From Alligator mississippiensis (taxonomy: Eukaryota; Chordata; Crocodylia; Alligatoridae): a stretch of 64,000 bases of DNA. Made by a program: the position numbers and the translations under genes. This document shows, in pieces, positions 34,383 to 46,913 of the stretch. Under the pieces are notes generated by a model. That model ran no database searches. It was not told the origin of the DNA and saw only the letters and a list, made by a program, of their open reading frames with translations. Each line of letters opens with the position of its first letter. Position 1 is the first letter of the stretch. The stretch spans positions 39,353,892 to 39,417,891 of the forward strand of contig NC_081835.1 of assembly GCF_030867095.1 (NCBI RefSeq), in the 5' to 3' direction.

Positions 34383-35361
34383 TCAATGTGTGCACCATGT
34401 AAGAGTGGTTTAAACTTTCTGGGATGTTTCAAAAGCATACTGGAAAAACAAAGTGCTGTTTTGAGCCGATCGTCTGTGAATCCGTTCCATGTTAGGTGGG
34501 GACACCAAACATTCCGTGCCTAGTGTCTTGGCAGTCCTTCCAGGCACCCCCTCAGCACCTGAAACTTCTCACCCTCCACCACAATCCTGCCCCAAATGAG
34601 CCTGGGACTCCAGAGTAGGGATGGGGTCCAGGCTGTTTCCTTCTCACAGATGCACATCTGTGCACCCCCAGGTAACCACAACAATTTTTGGTAGAGTGTA
34701 ACAGTGTTCTTATTAAACTCAGTCTTTTTTAATCCAGTGTTTTTGAGAAGGGGGAGCAGAAAATTGCAATTGTGGGCAATGAGGTCTTCCTCTTTCTTGG
34801 TGTCCAGCCAATTCGGGTCTTCCTTCCCTTCTAGCAGAAACTGGGCACTGACCCCTGGAAAGCATAATGGTCTGGGTACTCTACCACCCCCCGGTGGCAT
34901 TTCGGCAGCAGTGCAGTCCCTAAAAGGTGACAGTCCTCCTTGGAACCCTTGGCATTGTATGTTTGGACACCTTTGTCCAGGAACAGTTTTGAACCAGTTC
35001 CTAATCAGTGACATTTTTAGAATGAGTCAGTTGTTGTGTCTGTTCACACCCTGGGAGTCTGTTTGTCAGCAAGTTCTAAAGGGAATGTGGGTGTGGTGCT
35101 TTGATGGCTTCCCTGGGACAGCAGGGGATATTCAGGTTGTAAAGTCTAAATTCAGTGGTGTTTTGTTAAGCCTTTACTGGTCCCCTATATCCTTAATGGC
35201 TTATTCTGTAGTAACCGAGACAGTTGCTTGCAGAAACCTACCTTTTCTTCTAGGTCTTATCCAGGTCAAAATTAACTTATTCTTCCTTGGTATATAATGG
35301 CATACAGTCAACTAAGGGAAACTGAGGCATCCTCTACTATCATAAAAATATTTTATAACAG

Positions 35362-35958
35362 CAGGGCTGTTCAGCTTCTGAGAGGTTGTGGCTGAATGCC
35401 CTGTGGGCCGCACCAGCAGTGGCTGTTATGAGCTTTGAGCCCCATGGCCACACACCATGCCAATGCAACCCCACCCCCAGTACTGCACTGTGCACCTGTG
35501 CTCCCTCTCTCTCCCCAACACTGCTGCATCATGCACCTGCATGCTATGCACGCCCCCCCCCGGCCTCTGCTGCACCATGCGCTTGTGGGACTCGCCAGTC
35601 TAAGCCATGGGCTGCAAAAATGCACCCTTCCCCCCTGCCATTACTGCTCAGTCCTGTCCCCCCCACACTGCTGGTACAGCATCTCTGTGGCCCCTCCTCC
35701 CTCCCCCAGCTGCACTGCACACCTGCCTAGGTGCTCCCCGCACCCCACTGTTACACTAAGCATCCTTACCTCTCCAGGCTGTATGCTGTGCCTTGCCCCA
35801 TAGTGAAAGTCAGAGGAGGGAAGTACAGCCTGGAGACTCCATCTGCTGTCATAACAGAAGCAATGGAGGGGTGTATGAGTCGGTGTCAAGGGTCTGCACC
35901 GCAACTTAATCCTTTGCAGGCTGTATGTGACCCACAGGCTGTCAGTTGAACCGCCTTG
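35362..35958. mobile_element. hAT-like element
   Basis: The left end is CAGGGCTGTTCAGCTTCT and the right end, reverse-complemented, is CAAGGCGGTTCAACTG, giving terminal inverted repeats that agree at most positions. No clear 8-bp target duplication remains. The C-rich interior is non-coding. Confidence 0.6.
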
Positions 35959-36584
35959 TCATAAAAGCGTAATTAAGAAAAACTTACAAGAGTACCATGG
36001 TCTGTCAAGCAGACAAATACAGTATCTTGTCTACAAAGGAGATTCATAGTTAAATGTGCAGTCTGCTGAAAACCAGGCCAGCATTGCCTTCAGACTCCCA
36101 AATTATAATGAGCTAGTTCTTCAGATGCCATTTGATTTTTTTTTTTTTTTCTGTTACTAAGTTGCACTTCTAAAATGGTTTTTATTCTCTGATCTTGGTG
36201 TATGAGCCATCAATGTGAGTTACGAACACAATTTCCTTATTTGGCCTACATAACATGAACTATCCTCTCCTGGTTGAGAGGGCTTTTTAATTTAGTTCAT
36301 GTGAGATTTAAGTATATGTAGAATTATTCTGATTGAATGGATATACTCTCTACTGATAGTTTGTCCCTACATGAAGAGGCAACAAATTCTCATTTCAGAC
36401 TCTTGAGTCTGAACCTCATTAATATGCAATGCCTCAATAGAATGACCATAGTGTTTTAAAAAAATCTAACAGTTTGAATGCTTCTTGTGTAGGTCCTCTT
36501 AGATGTCTAAATTGCAGTCTACTACTGATCTGCTCTGTTCCTAGTTGGTATTTCATATATGTGTTTGTCATCTTCAACCTGTAG

Positions 36585-36727
36585 GTTCTGAGGATGGAAA
36601 GATCCATGTCTGGAATGGGGAGAGTGGGATGAAGGTGGCTGTATTGGATGGTAAACACACAGGTCCTATAACCTGTCTGCAATTCAATCCTAAATTCATG
36701 ACCTTTGCCAGTGCATGTTCCAATATG
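36585..36727 (+). CDS. WDR82: WDR82 exon 8
   Basis: This 143 bp exon completes Gly257 and encodes residues 258-304. It begins [20 protein letters not shown], a WD40 core with Val-Trp-Asn, and continues [17 protein letters not shown] to a Ser-Asn-Met end. The acceptor is cctgtag and the donor gtaaga. It forms the seventh blade. It matches mammalian WDR82 completely as far as I can judge. Confidence 0.97.
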
Positions 36728-37547
36728 GTAAGAAAATGCATGCTTTTTTCCCCATAAATCAGTGGGCCATGATCAGTATTGGGGTAGTTTCTCTTTCCCG
36801 TTCTATTCTCTTTGAAGAGTTCAGTTCAAAGGGCTTAAAAATCAATCACAGGTCCATTGTTGGGAAATATACAGAAGGCAGAGAGCTGGTAAACTCGGCA
36901 AATACTTCCCTTTTCACAGTCCCTGGTCCAGAGGTAATGTTGGAGGAGGAAAGGGAAAAAATGAGGGGACGACTGGATTTCTTCCTAGGGACTCATCCTT
37001 TGCTTAGATGCTTCCTTAGGCTGAGGAAGAGCTGGATAAACCTCTGTATTGCCCTTCCTAAGGCTCATACAATTTGGCAGATTGCTTATAAGAGAGATGC
37101 TGGGGACGGAAGGGAATAGAATATGTACTGATCCACTGAGAAGGAGGAGTTAATTTGCACGCATGCAGGCAACTGTGCTATTTTAGTCTGGTCTCATATG
37201 GCTGATGTGAAACTCCAGTACAAACACTAGAAGATTTACAGTCCTGTTCAAGGCCACTGTTAAAACCTTACTGGAAAATGTAGAGAAGTGAAGATAGTGA
37301 TATAAGTAGACTCAACCAGCTGCTTTTTACTGTATTAAAATAGGAGCGAGTAGGCAAAGTTAGTGTTGCACATCCCAAACAAAGCCAGTCCAGGCAAGGA
37401 TTCTCATACTCTATTGCTAGCTGTCCTTACCAGCCTCCTTGGTCATTTTTAACAGTCAGTGCTCCCTGAAGTAGGTGGGATAAATTCCAGATTTCAGCTG
37501 CATAAGGAATTCTTCCTTCATGTTTGCATGTCTTCTCTTTTTTTCAG
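36728..37547 (+). other. WDR82: WDR82 intron 8
   Basis: This 820 bp intron (gtaaga ... ttttcag, with a strong pyrimidine tract) contains no repeat that I recognise and no other gene. Confidence 0.85.
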
Positions 37548-37577
37548 GCATTTTGGTTGCCAACCATAGATGACTAA
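37548..37577 (+). CDS. WDR82: WDR82 exon 9, C-terminus and stop
   Basis: The last coding piece has nine codons, AFWLPTIDD (residues 305-313), and the stop TAA at 37575-37577. It follows a pyrimidine-rich acceptor, tttttttcag. This is exactly the mammalian C-terminus and closes the seven-bladed propeller. The 3' UTR follows in the same exon. Confidence 0.97.
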   Translation, partial: AFWLPTIDD

Positions 37578-38590
37578 TTCTGAAATGAGAACCGCCATTG
37601 TGTGATTTTCATACTGTAAATTGCCTCATATTCTTGAAGAGATAGTATTGGAATTGCCTTGTTCTCCTGGACTTTTCGTGTTTGTCTTGAAACTTTTCAA
37701 TTGCTGCATTGCTTCACAAGGACCCCCTCCATTTTGACCTTCTGCAGTCTGATTATACCATATTCAGAAGCTGTGTGAAACACCTTATGTCCCTGCTTTC
37801 CAACTATTGCTCAGCAGGTTTAAGTTGAACCTGTAACTGACACAGCGTTACTTTTGAGCAAGTGAGAGTGGAACAATGGAATCTAATTTGTGAAAGGTTT
37901 GCTGCAGTCTTTAAGGCATAATAGTGTGTTCTCTTTTTTTCCTGTAAACACACAAGGTTATTGATGTTCTGGGGTGGGACGTCCATTACCATCTTGCACT
38001 GCATGTTTTATAATATGTGAAATCTCTACAGTATCGCCCAAAACTTTTGTGCCAAACGCAAACAGACTCTCAGTTTTTTAAACTCAAACGTTAATGCAGA
38101 GTGCTTTTTGTTATCAAACACTTGTCCAGTAGAAGTGCATGTCTGCGTGTATGCATCACTGCACCCATCACCATGTTATGGTGCTCTAGTGTCTGGCAAA
38201 CCATAAAGGTTTTGCCCACTGGCAGAGAGAGCCTGAAGCTTCCTTTCTGCCTTGTTCATAATCCAGGGCTCTCAGAGTATTGAAGAGTGTCCCAAGCAAT
38301 AAAGAAAGCTGTCACCAGGAAGATGATGAAACAGTAGTTTTCTCTTGCATCATCTTCCTGTATCATGCTGGTTGATCTTATTTGTAAATATTGGGGGGCG
38401 GGGGGGGGGGTGTCATATTTTTTTACTTATAGATATTAGAGTATGATGTGGGCCGGTGTTGTGGATTGAGTCCAGGCTCTTTAACCTTTCTTGTTGAACC
38501 TTTGCAGTTTTCTCCTCCAGTTCTGTAAATAAACTCCATTAAATTCTCCCCCAAACAAGGACCCAGTCCTGCATCCCTTTTATTAATAAA
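37578..38590 (+). other. WDR82: WDR82 3' UTR (end not certain)
   Basis: This is low-repeat, AT-rich sequence after the stop codon. AATAAA hexamers occur at 38298-38303, 38528-38533 and 38585-38590, any of which could direct polyadenylation. The sequence up to about 39700 is also free of obvious transposons, so a longer UTR cannot be excluded. The end shown is the last canonical hexamer I saw. Confidence 0.55.
38528..38533 (+). terminator. WDR82: Candidate poly(A) signal of WDR82
   Basis: AATAAA lies about 950 bp after the stop codon. Two further AATAAA hexamers, at 38298 and 38585, are equal candidates; the sequence alone does not decide between them. Confidence 0.45.
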
Positions 38591-41519
38591 CTTTCCACAG
38601 AAGTGTTTATTCTATCAAGCATTTCAGACTGTATGTGTTTTCAGCAGTTGTAAGAGACAGTAGCTCTCATGTAAGTCATAGCGGTGTTGTTCCAAGAATG
38701 TCCCTGTATGAGACGGGGTGCATGTCTGTGGTTCTTCCTTTTGGGCAATACACAGAGTAAAGAAACCAACTGCTGTCATTGTTCCATTTATCTTTTTTTC
38801 TAAAACATTGTATTGTAAAATTGGTTAGGTGCATATTTTAGTAGCACGTGGCAAAAAACACTGTTTACATGGAGCTCCACAGTGGACTCTGGTCTTACCA
38901 AATGCTTTTGAGACTTAGAGGAACATTGACTTAGAAAACTCCCCCCAGAATGAAAGAAATTGGTAAGGTGGCACACTGAACAGAGAGTAGGCACATTCTG
39001 CCTGTTGTTTTCAGTGCTGTATCAGGCTTAAAACAAATCCTGTTTATGTATTACTCCTTTAGCAATATTCTATGGTGTGGTAAAGTTGTAATATCTACTG
39101 TGGGATTTAAATATAAATCAGTGTGTGTCCTCTTGGAAAGCTTATATATGTGGCTTGCACATCTACTCTACTCTTGTTTTTGTTACAACTGTTAGAATAA
39201 CACATCTTTAGGCAAGGAATAGAGCTGTAGCACAAGTTTCTCATCATTTCCCATCCCTTTGAAGTATTTGTGCATGTTGAGCTACTGCTTTATCTGTGAC
39301 AGGCACTCTGTGCATCGTCAAAACTACTGCTGTGCATGAGAGTCTAAAAATTATGTGTGAGAATCTATGCTATGACTAAAAATGTTACTTGGCCTTTGTG
39401 GTTTGCCCCTCTGCTAATTGTACTATACACATTTTAAAGCCATCTTCATGTTGAATTCTGTGTTTGAATTAGGCTGTTACTCAGATTGGGCTGATGGACT
39501 TTTATCTTGCCAAACGCTTGTTCTACGGGACTTGCAAGTTGAAGATTCCTTTGTACAGATAACAACAGCATCTCTCCTGACATACCACTCTCCTTTTACT
39601 TTAAAATGCCAAGGATACACCTCATATATGACTGGGCTTCTGCAACCATTTATTAAGTTCCTTAATGTTTCATTTGAAGCTGTGTAGGCTACAGCAGTGA
39701 TGTTGATGATTCTGCGAACTGCTGTATCTTGCAGGGGTAGTTGGTTGTTTAAAGCAATAAGAAAGAATCAAGATTTTAACTTGGTGTTAGCCACAAAAGG
39801 TCTTTCAGGATTCTGTAATGGTCTGTATCTTTTTCATGATCAGATTTTCTTTGGGCAGGGAGTGTTGGGTAGGGTTGGAGAGTTGTAGCCACAATATCCC
39901 AGGGAATGTGTAAAGATTTTTTGATAATATCTTTTACTGGACCAATTGTACAGTTGAGTAATTAGGTTAACTAATAATTGAGGATCCAGGCTTTCTGTTC
40001 ACTGTGGAAAAACATTTTTTTCTCATTTTGGGAAAAATGCAGATTTTGTCCCTTAAAGGAAAAAAAACACAGGAAACAGCGGGTTTCCCCTTGCAGACCT
40101 GCAGTGTTCCAGCCTGCAAGGGGCTGGGGGGAGCGGAAGGAGGGCAATCAGGCATGAGGTGCCATGTGCATGTGCGCATGCACACGTGCATGTGGTAGCC
40201 AGGCAGCGTAGGGAGCAGCTCCTCGCAGATAACTTGGGGGGGGGGGGTATTGAGGCCCCCATAGTGAAGGAGGGAGTTGGGCAGGACTGAGGGTGCTGCC
40301 CAGCTGGGGTCGTGTGTGCGGTTTTGGGCCCAAGGCTGGGATGGGAATGCATGGCCGTGGTGGGGAGCCAGATGGAGCAGGGGGCAGCGAGGGAGCTGGC
40401 TCCCTGCCACTGTACACTCCCAGGAGGGCATGTACTCCCCTAATTTGTTTGTGGGATGGGGGCACATGCAGACCAGGGGCACAGCCTCCTGCCCCACCCC
40501 CACAGTGCCTGAGCCCTGGTTGCCACCCATGGGAGGTGGCAGCTCCTGTCTCCTGAGCAGAGCACATAACCCAGCTCCCCATCCCCCAGGGATAGCAGAG
40601 TTGGAGTGCAGCACGTGGGGTGGGGGGCAGATGTGAACTGGCAGCTGTGCGCTTCCCTCCCTGCTGCCCTCCTCCTGTGGGCTTCTGACCAGGACCCGGC
40701 ATAGCAGGACAGCAGGGCATGGAGGCTGTGTCGCCATGGCAAGGCACCCCATGCCTGCCCAGCAGAAGCTGGGGTGGTGGCATGGAGCTGTTACCTGCTG
40801 CTGCCAGCTGAGCAGGGGGTGTCTCACCATGACAGTGTGGGACTCCTGGACATGGCACCAAGCCTCTCCGCTCTGCCCTGATGCACTAGGTCCCATCCAC
40901 CAAGCTGTGGAGACCCCTGGGGGATGGGCAGCAGGACAGGGAGCACCAAGGCCACAGCTGCCTGCAGCCTTCCCCTGCGGGCTCTGCTCCAGCCATGCCA
41001 CCCCTGGGGGGAGGGGGATTCAGATTCCGTGCTCCACTTGGGCCACAGTAGTCTCTGCCTCCCACAGACAGCACCTGGGGCTCAGGCGTTGCTGAGGGGA
41101 GGTAGGGGGCTGCAGACTTAAGTCCCTGACCCCATAGTCCTGGCAGCTGAGGGCCCCCTCTGGCAGGGCTGAGGGGGGATGTGGGGGGAGGGGAGTGAGG
41201 GGCACTGATAGAGCTGGGGGTGTTATGGGTGGGGAGTAAAGGGCACCAGAGGCCAGGGGAGTGGGGGGCACTGGCATGTCAGGGCTGCTCAGCACCAGAA
41301 AACAGTTGGAGGGGGACAGCTGCAGCTGAACCTGCATCTTGGTGAACAAAGGGGGCAGGGGCAGCTCTGGTTTTTCCATGAAAAAACCCAAAATCAAATG
41401 CCAAAATGTATAAGTATTTAGAATTTATTTTATTATAGTGATTGAGACACTGGTAGGCTTCCAAATTGCCTTGAAATTGTAAATATATCAATAAGATCCT
41501 ATTCAACTGATACCTATAT

Positions 41520-41936
41520 ATCATAGAAAGTTAGGGTTGGAAGAGACCTCAGGGGGTCATCTAATCCAACCCTCTGCTCAAAGCAGAACCAGCCCCAACT
41601 AAATCATCCCAGCCAAAGTTTTGTCTAGCCAGGTCTTAAAGCTCCAAGGATGGAGCTTCTACCACCTCTCTGGGTAACCTGTTCCAGTGTTTTACTAACC
41701 TAGTGAGAAAATTCTTCCTAATGTCTAACCTAAACTTCCCTTGCTGCAACTTGAGACTGTTGCTCCTTGTTCTGTTATCTGCCACCACTGAGAATCCCTC
41801 TCAGTCTTCTGTTCTCTAGACTAAATAAGCCCAGTTCCCCAGGTCTCTCCTTAAGTCATGTGCTCCAGCCCCAAACCATTTTTGTTCCCCTCCGCTGGAC
41901 TCTCTCCAATTCGTCCACACGCTTTCTGTAATGGGG
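41520..41936 (-). mobile_element. CR1 LINE fragment
   Basis: This - strand CR1 3' end (TCATAGAAAGTTAGGGTTGG read on +) has the usual GCTCAAAGCAGAACC and GTTCCAGTGTTTTACTAACC blocks. It stops where the LTR-like element begins. It has internal deletions and is not coding. Confidence 0.8.
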
Positions 41937-41941
41937 AGGGC

Positions 41942-42777
41942 TGTAGCAGGGGGGCCTTCTCGGGGCCGACTTCCCAGCGGCCCGCCTACCTGTTATGGGC
42001 CAACTGCCCATCTTCTTGCCTGCCATGCCTTGTTGGTAATTAGTTAAATGATGTAATTAAGTGGAAGGCTGCCCATTTCCTGCCCCGATGCCAGGGGGTG
42101 CTATCTGTGGCTCCATTCCTCCCCTACACCGCAGCCCAAGCCTCGCAGATAGTATTTGTAAATTCCTCTTTATGTTGGGGTCTAGGCCGCTGTGGGCCTA
42201 TCCCTTTTTTTCTCTCTCTCTCTCTAGCTAGGCCTGTCAGTCAAAAACCAAACCAAACCAAACAACCCACTAATCATGGTTAGACTCCCAGGCTCTAGCT
42301 CTCAAAAAACCCCAACAAACCCTCACTTGGGCTCCTGCCCCTCTGTGGCGCTGGGGTCTGCTCACCCCCAAATACTGTGCCCTTTCTGGCACTGGGGTCC
42401 CCACACTGCAGTGGGCCCCCAGTGAGGCCTCCTCCTCTCCAAATAGCCTCACCCAAACCACCGGTGTTAACATTAAACATGGGAGGCAACATGCCTGCTT
42501 ACTTTAGATGATCGCGAGAATGGCTCCTGGCATGGTGTAGTCTTCCAACAGAGACTGCAGCCACAGCACCATAGTCATTGGGAGTCCACCTCCCTGCTGC
42601 CCCTCTGGCCTTCTCCACTTGCCATTTGTAGGGTCCTGGCCTTCCTCTTCCTGTCACCTGACCAGCTGGCAGGGCTTGAGCCTTAACTCCTACTTGACTG
42701 GCTGGCCGTGACTGGCATGTTCTGGACTTAAAGGGGCACCCTGTCTCTTAGTAACAGGGTTAGGGTTCCCTGTTACA
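41942..42777 (-). mobile_element. LTR-like element (solo LTR)
   Basis: On the - strand the 836 bp begin TGTAACAGGGAACCC and end CCCCCCTGCTACA, i.e. TG...CA. Flanking pentamers agggc (41937-41941) and agggt (42778-42782) may be its target duplication. I did not find a clear TATA box or AATAAA, so the classification as an LTR is tentative. Confidence 0.5.
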
Positions 42778-42795
42778 AGGGTTATTCATTATATA

Positions 42796-43182
42796 CAGGG
42801 TGTTTATAAAGTCCTTGTGCAGCTTTTAAAGTTTAATAACTTTGGATGTACATATGATAGAAACCAACTGTAAACGCCAACTGAACGCATAATTCATTAA
42901 GTTTTAACACAATACAGTTCAAATTCTAGACTTCAACGTAACTGCCATCTTTCATGATATATTGTTCAGTCTGATTTTCCAACTCCATAGAAAATATTTT
43001 CCAGTTGCTGCTGAGTGATTTCATGAATTGCATGCGTTATCCTTACCCTATGCATAGCTTACACTGTGCTAAAAAATGTCATGAATTATGCATTCAGTTG
43101 CTGTTTACAGTTTGCTTCCGTCATTTGTATACCCTAAGTCATTAAACTTTAAAATTGCACAAGGGCTTTTATAAACACCCTG
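42796..43182. mobile_element. Mariner-like MITE
   Basis: The termini are CAGGGTGTTTATAAAGTCC and, reverse-complemented, CAGGGTGTTTATAAAAGCCC, flanked by TA (42794-42795 and 43183-43184). The 387 bp also show inner inverted symmetry (AACTGTAAACGCCAACTGAA against its partner near 43095). It is a non-autonomous Tc1/mariner-type element nested in the hAT element. Confidence 0.8.
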
Positions 43183-43519
43183 TATATATAGATACAGGTA
43201 TAGTTAAATATATAGATTATAGTGTCATTTTAGTTTAATTGTGGAAAAATGTGGATTTTGGTATTTTTAATCGGTATTTGCAATTTTTTTTCGGAGAATT
43301 GGCCATTTTTAACAGAAAACCAGGATGCCTGCTAAGAATTCAAATGCAGCTAAGTTAATTATTCAGCTGTACTTCCTCTTATTTTGAAAATGTTTCTGAT
43401 AACTTTTCTTTGCTTCACAGTTTTACAGCCATTTCCTTAAGTGGCTGTTTTCATACATGGAGTTAAACAGAAGCCATTGTTTTATCTGGTATTTATGGTA
43501 GCTTAAGCTATTCCCGCTT

Positions 43520-43620
43520 CTCTCCCAGACCTGAGGAAGGGCATGCTATGCCCAAAAAGCTTGTCTAGCATCTTTCCCAGGTATACAGGTGGTCCAGTAA
43601 TTGCCAAAAAATCTTGCTTC
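43520..43620 (+). repeat. Dispersed repeat with hammerhead-like core (copy 3)
   Basis: CTGAGGA at 43531-43537 is followed by a perfect 6-bp hairpin (GGGCAT, loop GCT, ATGCCC) and AAAAAGCTTGTCTAGCATC. The downstream GTGGTCCAGTAATTGCC block corresponds to that after the other two cores. Confidence 0.5.
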
Positions 43621-43705
43621 TTAGGCAGGGCCCACACTTTTTATAAGACATTATTTTAAAAGTTGCCTTTGCAGACATGCTCCCACCTTTTTCATAAGCT
43701 TGTTA

Positions 43706-46466
43706 TGATTTCATAGGTTTCATAGACATTAGGGGCTGGAAGGGACCTCGTGAGATCATTGAGTCCAATGCCTCTGCCATAGGTAGGAAGTTAGCTGGGA
43801 TCAAACAACTCCATCAAGAAAAATATCCAGACTTTTTTGAAAAGAGTCCAGAGTAGGTGATTACACCACCTCTGGGGGGGAGTTTGTTCCAGACCCTGGA
43901 CACTTGCACCATAAAGAACTTTTTTCTTATGTCTAGTCTAAATTGGCCTTCCTGGAGTTTATGACTGTTAGACTTTGTTATCCCTTGGGGAGCTCTGGTG
44001 AACAGCTGTTCTCCCAGGTCCTGATGTGTACCCCTCTTATGTAATTGTAGGCTGCTACCAAGTCACCCCTGCGCATTCTTATTTCCAGAGTGAAAAGTCC
44101 CAAATCCCTCAGCCTCTCCTTGTATGGCCTGTCCTCCAGGCCTTGCATCATGCGAGTGGCTCTCCTCTGGACTCTCTCAAGCTTTTCCATGTTCCTCTTG
44201 AAGTGGGGGGCCCAAAACTGGACACAATACTTCAGCTGCAGCCTCACCAAGGCCAAGTAAAGCAGGAGGATGACTTTCCTGGTTTTGCTTGAGACGCATT
44301 GGTAGATGCATGCCAGAGTTTGGTTTGGTTTGCCATCCACAGCATCGCATTGGTAACTTATATTCATCTTGTGGTCAGTCAGGACCCCCAAGTCTCTTTT
44401 GATCGTGGTACTAGCAAGTGCAGCACTGCCGAGCTTGTATGTGTGTTGAGGGTTCTTTCTACTGAGGTGCAGCAGCTTACACTTCTCAACCATTGAAGGC
44501 CATCAGGTTTTGGTCAGCCCACCTTGAGAGCATGTCCAAGTCAGCCTGTATCCCCAGCCTGTCCTGTGGTGCGACCGCCCTCCCCCATAATTTGGTGTCA
44601 TCTGCGAACTTTGCCAGTTCGCATCTGACTTCCAACTCCAGATTGTTAATGAGGATGTTAAAGAGTACCGGCCCAAGTACTGAGCCCCGAGGGACTCCAC
44701 TGCTCACCATGTGCCACGTTGATTTGGTCTTGTCAACTAGTTCTCTTTGGGTCTGACCCTGTAGCCAGCTACCTAGCCATTGGACCCTAAGATGATCAAG
44801 GCCACAGCTCCCCAGTTTAGCCATGAGGACATCATGGGGAACTAGGTCAGAGGCTTTCTTGAAATCCAGATATATGACATCCACATCATCTCCCTTGTCC
44901 AGGGCTCATATCACCTGGTCATAGAAGGAGATGAGGTTGGTCAGGCAAGACCTGCTAGTCATAAAGCAGTGTTGGCTGGCCTTCAGAAGCTTGCCTTCTG
45001 TTAGTCTGGTGTTGATGGATCCCTTGACAATTTTCTCCAGGATTTTTCCAGGAATGGATGTCAGACTGATTTGGTCTATCATTCCCCAGGTCATCCCTCT
45101 TCCCTTTCTTGAAGATGGGGACCATGTTGGCCCTTTTCCAGTGTTCCAGGACCTCGCCTGAGCTCCACAAATTTTCAAATATTTTTGCCAAGTAGGGTGC
45201 AGTGATGTCTGCTAGCTCCTTCAAGACTCTCGGGTGTATTCCATCGGGGCCCATGGACTTGTGAATGTCCAGATTCTCGAGATGTTCCTTCACCTGATTC
45301 GCATCAATTTTGGGCCTGCCACCTGCTCCCAGGCTGGTTTGTGTCCTTTCTGACAGTGTGATTCCCTTGAGAGGGTGAAAAACCAATGCAAAAAAGTCAT
45401 TTAGGAGATTAGTTTTTTCTTGGGCATCGGATGTCACCTGCTTCGTTTGATCCCACAGGGGCCCAATGCTATCTTTATTCTTTTTTTGACTTCCCACATA
45501 TCTGAAGAAAGACTTTTTGTTGTCCCTGATCCCCAAAGCTAGCCTGAATTCAGTTTGTGCCTTGACTTTTCTGGACCACTCCCTACAGGTCTACGTGAGT
45601 GCTGAGTAGTCCTCTTTGGTGATGCTTCCCATTTTCCAACTGGAGTAGGCTTCTCTTTTGAGTTTAATGAGGTCCAACAGTTCCTTGTTCAGCCAAGGGG
45701 GCTTTCTTGTCCATTGATTACATTTCATGTGAGATGGAGTGGCTTTCCCGTACGCCTCAAAGATTGTTCTTGAGTGATGACCATTCCTCATGGTACTCCC
45801 TTAACTAGGGGAATATGACTCCTAATTGCCTGATTTACCAAATCTCCGAGTTTGCGAAAGTCAGCCTTCCCAAAGTTAAGGATTTCTGTTTTACTGAGGG
45901 ATTTGCCTGCTCTTTGGTGAACTGAGAAGATGGCCAAATCATGGTCACTGCCACCAGACTTCCCCTCAATCCTCAGATTGCTCACCATTGCTTTGGCCAG
46001 GATCAAATTGAGCAATGCCTCTCCCCTAGTCGGCCCATAGACTTTGTGTTAGGTAGAGGTCATCAATGCAAGCAAGAAAGCTGTGTGACCTGTCTGATTT
46101 GGCCTTGCACTCATCCCAAGAGATGTCAGGAAAGTTGAAGTGCCGCATGATGATTGTGCATTGAGAGCATGCAGCCTTGACCAATTCACTATTGAATTTC
46201 TGATCAAGTTCTTCCTTGTAGTGGGGGAGGAAGTATGTCACCCTCCCCATGTTCTCCCTGTATTTTGACCCAGAGGGTCTCAAGACATCCTTCCTGGTTA
46301 GAAAACTCAATTTGCAGGGAAGTGAACTGATCCTTGACGTAAAGAGCAACACCCCCACCCCTCTTCCCAAGACAGTCTCTCCTGTATAAGGTATAACCCT
46401 CCAAAGCAACAGACCAATCGTAGGTAGAGTCCCACCAGGTCTCCGTTATCCTTCCGTTATGCATAC
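43706..46466 (-). mobile_element. CR1 LINE, 2.8 kb, broken ORF2
   Basis: The 3' end lies near 43706. Reading the - strand from 46466 down, the endonuclease part comes first (ITETWWDSTYDWSVALEGY and KRGGGVALYVKDQF). The linker follows (PWLNKELLDLIKLKREAYSS, FFRYVGSQKKNKDSIGPLWD), then the reverse transcriptase (VIYLDFKKASDLVPHDVLMA, SGVPRGSVLGPVLFNILINN, KFADDTKLWG), then the C-terminal block (YCVQFWAPHFKRNMEKLERV). The frame is broken in several places. The first part of the endonuclease and ORF1 are missing. Confidence 0.92.
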
Positions 46467-46913
46467 CTGTGTTTAGGAAAATGTTTATAAAATGTTTACA
46501 GTTGCCAAGGACTGAAATATTTATCAGAGAACTTATCTAGTAGAACAATCAAAAGTTTTCAGGCAAGGAGATTTGCTGAATTAACCATAAGAATAGCAAT
46601 AGTTCAGAACCCTGAATATTTTTATGACGTTCTTTGCTGTCGCATGAATGAGTCTTTCAATCTTCAGTAGCTTTTTGAATCAGGGATGAGGGCAGCTCTG
46701 GGTCCTGTTTGGAGAGCAGGGACTGTCCTTGGCCTCCATCCTGGGAATCAGGCAGGGGATGCTCCCAACTCTGAAAAGTTTAAGCTTCATCTAATTTTAA
46801 AAGGGGTGTAATGAATGCTGTCCTTATCTGTAAGGAGATGTTTTTCTTGTCCTTAAATATATTGGTACCCTGAACAGTTAAGAGTAGGTCTTAAATCAGC
46901 AAACAAGTCTTAG

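Larger units (their letters stand above)
31857..36584 (+). other. WDR82: WDR82 intron 7
   Basis: This 4.7 kb intron (gtaaga ... cctgtag) contains a 163 bp hAT at 32679-32841, a long inverted-repeat element at 33171-34382 with a hammerhead-like repeat inside it, a single arm of the 22668-type repeat near 34915-34990, and a hAT-like element at 35362-35958. The stretches 31857-32670 and 35960-36584 are AT-rich with nothing recognised. Confidence 0.8.
39979..43331. mobile_element. Composite hAT element (CAGGGATC family) with three insertions
   Basis: The left end is TGAGGATCCAGGCTTTCTG and the right end, reverse-complemented, is CAGGCATCCTGGTTTTCTG. The flanks are ctaataat (39971-39978) and ctaagaat (43332-43339), seven of eight matching. 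The body repeats the family pattern: GAAAAATGCAGATTTT-like words, a GC-rich interior, and an AT-rich inner block (about 41370-41500) almost identical to one at 50790-50880. It has grown to 3.35 kb because a CR1 fragment, an LTR-like element and a mariner-like MITE sit inside it. Confidence 0.75.

Noticed and set aside
39967..41001. 344-codon open frame on the - strand
   Set aside because: It lies in the GC-rich interior of a hAT element, is low-complexity (Pro, His, Ser, Gly) and has long overlapping frames on the other strand.
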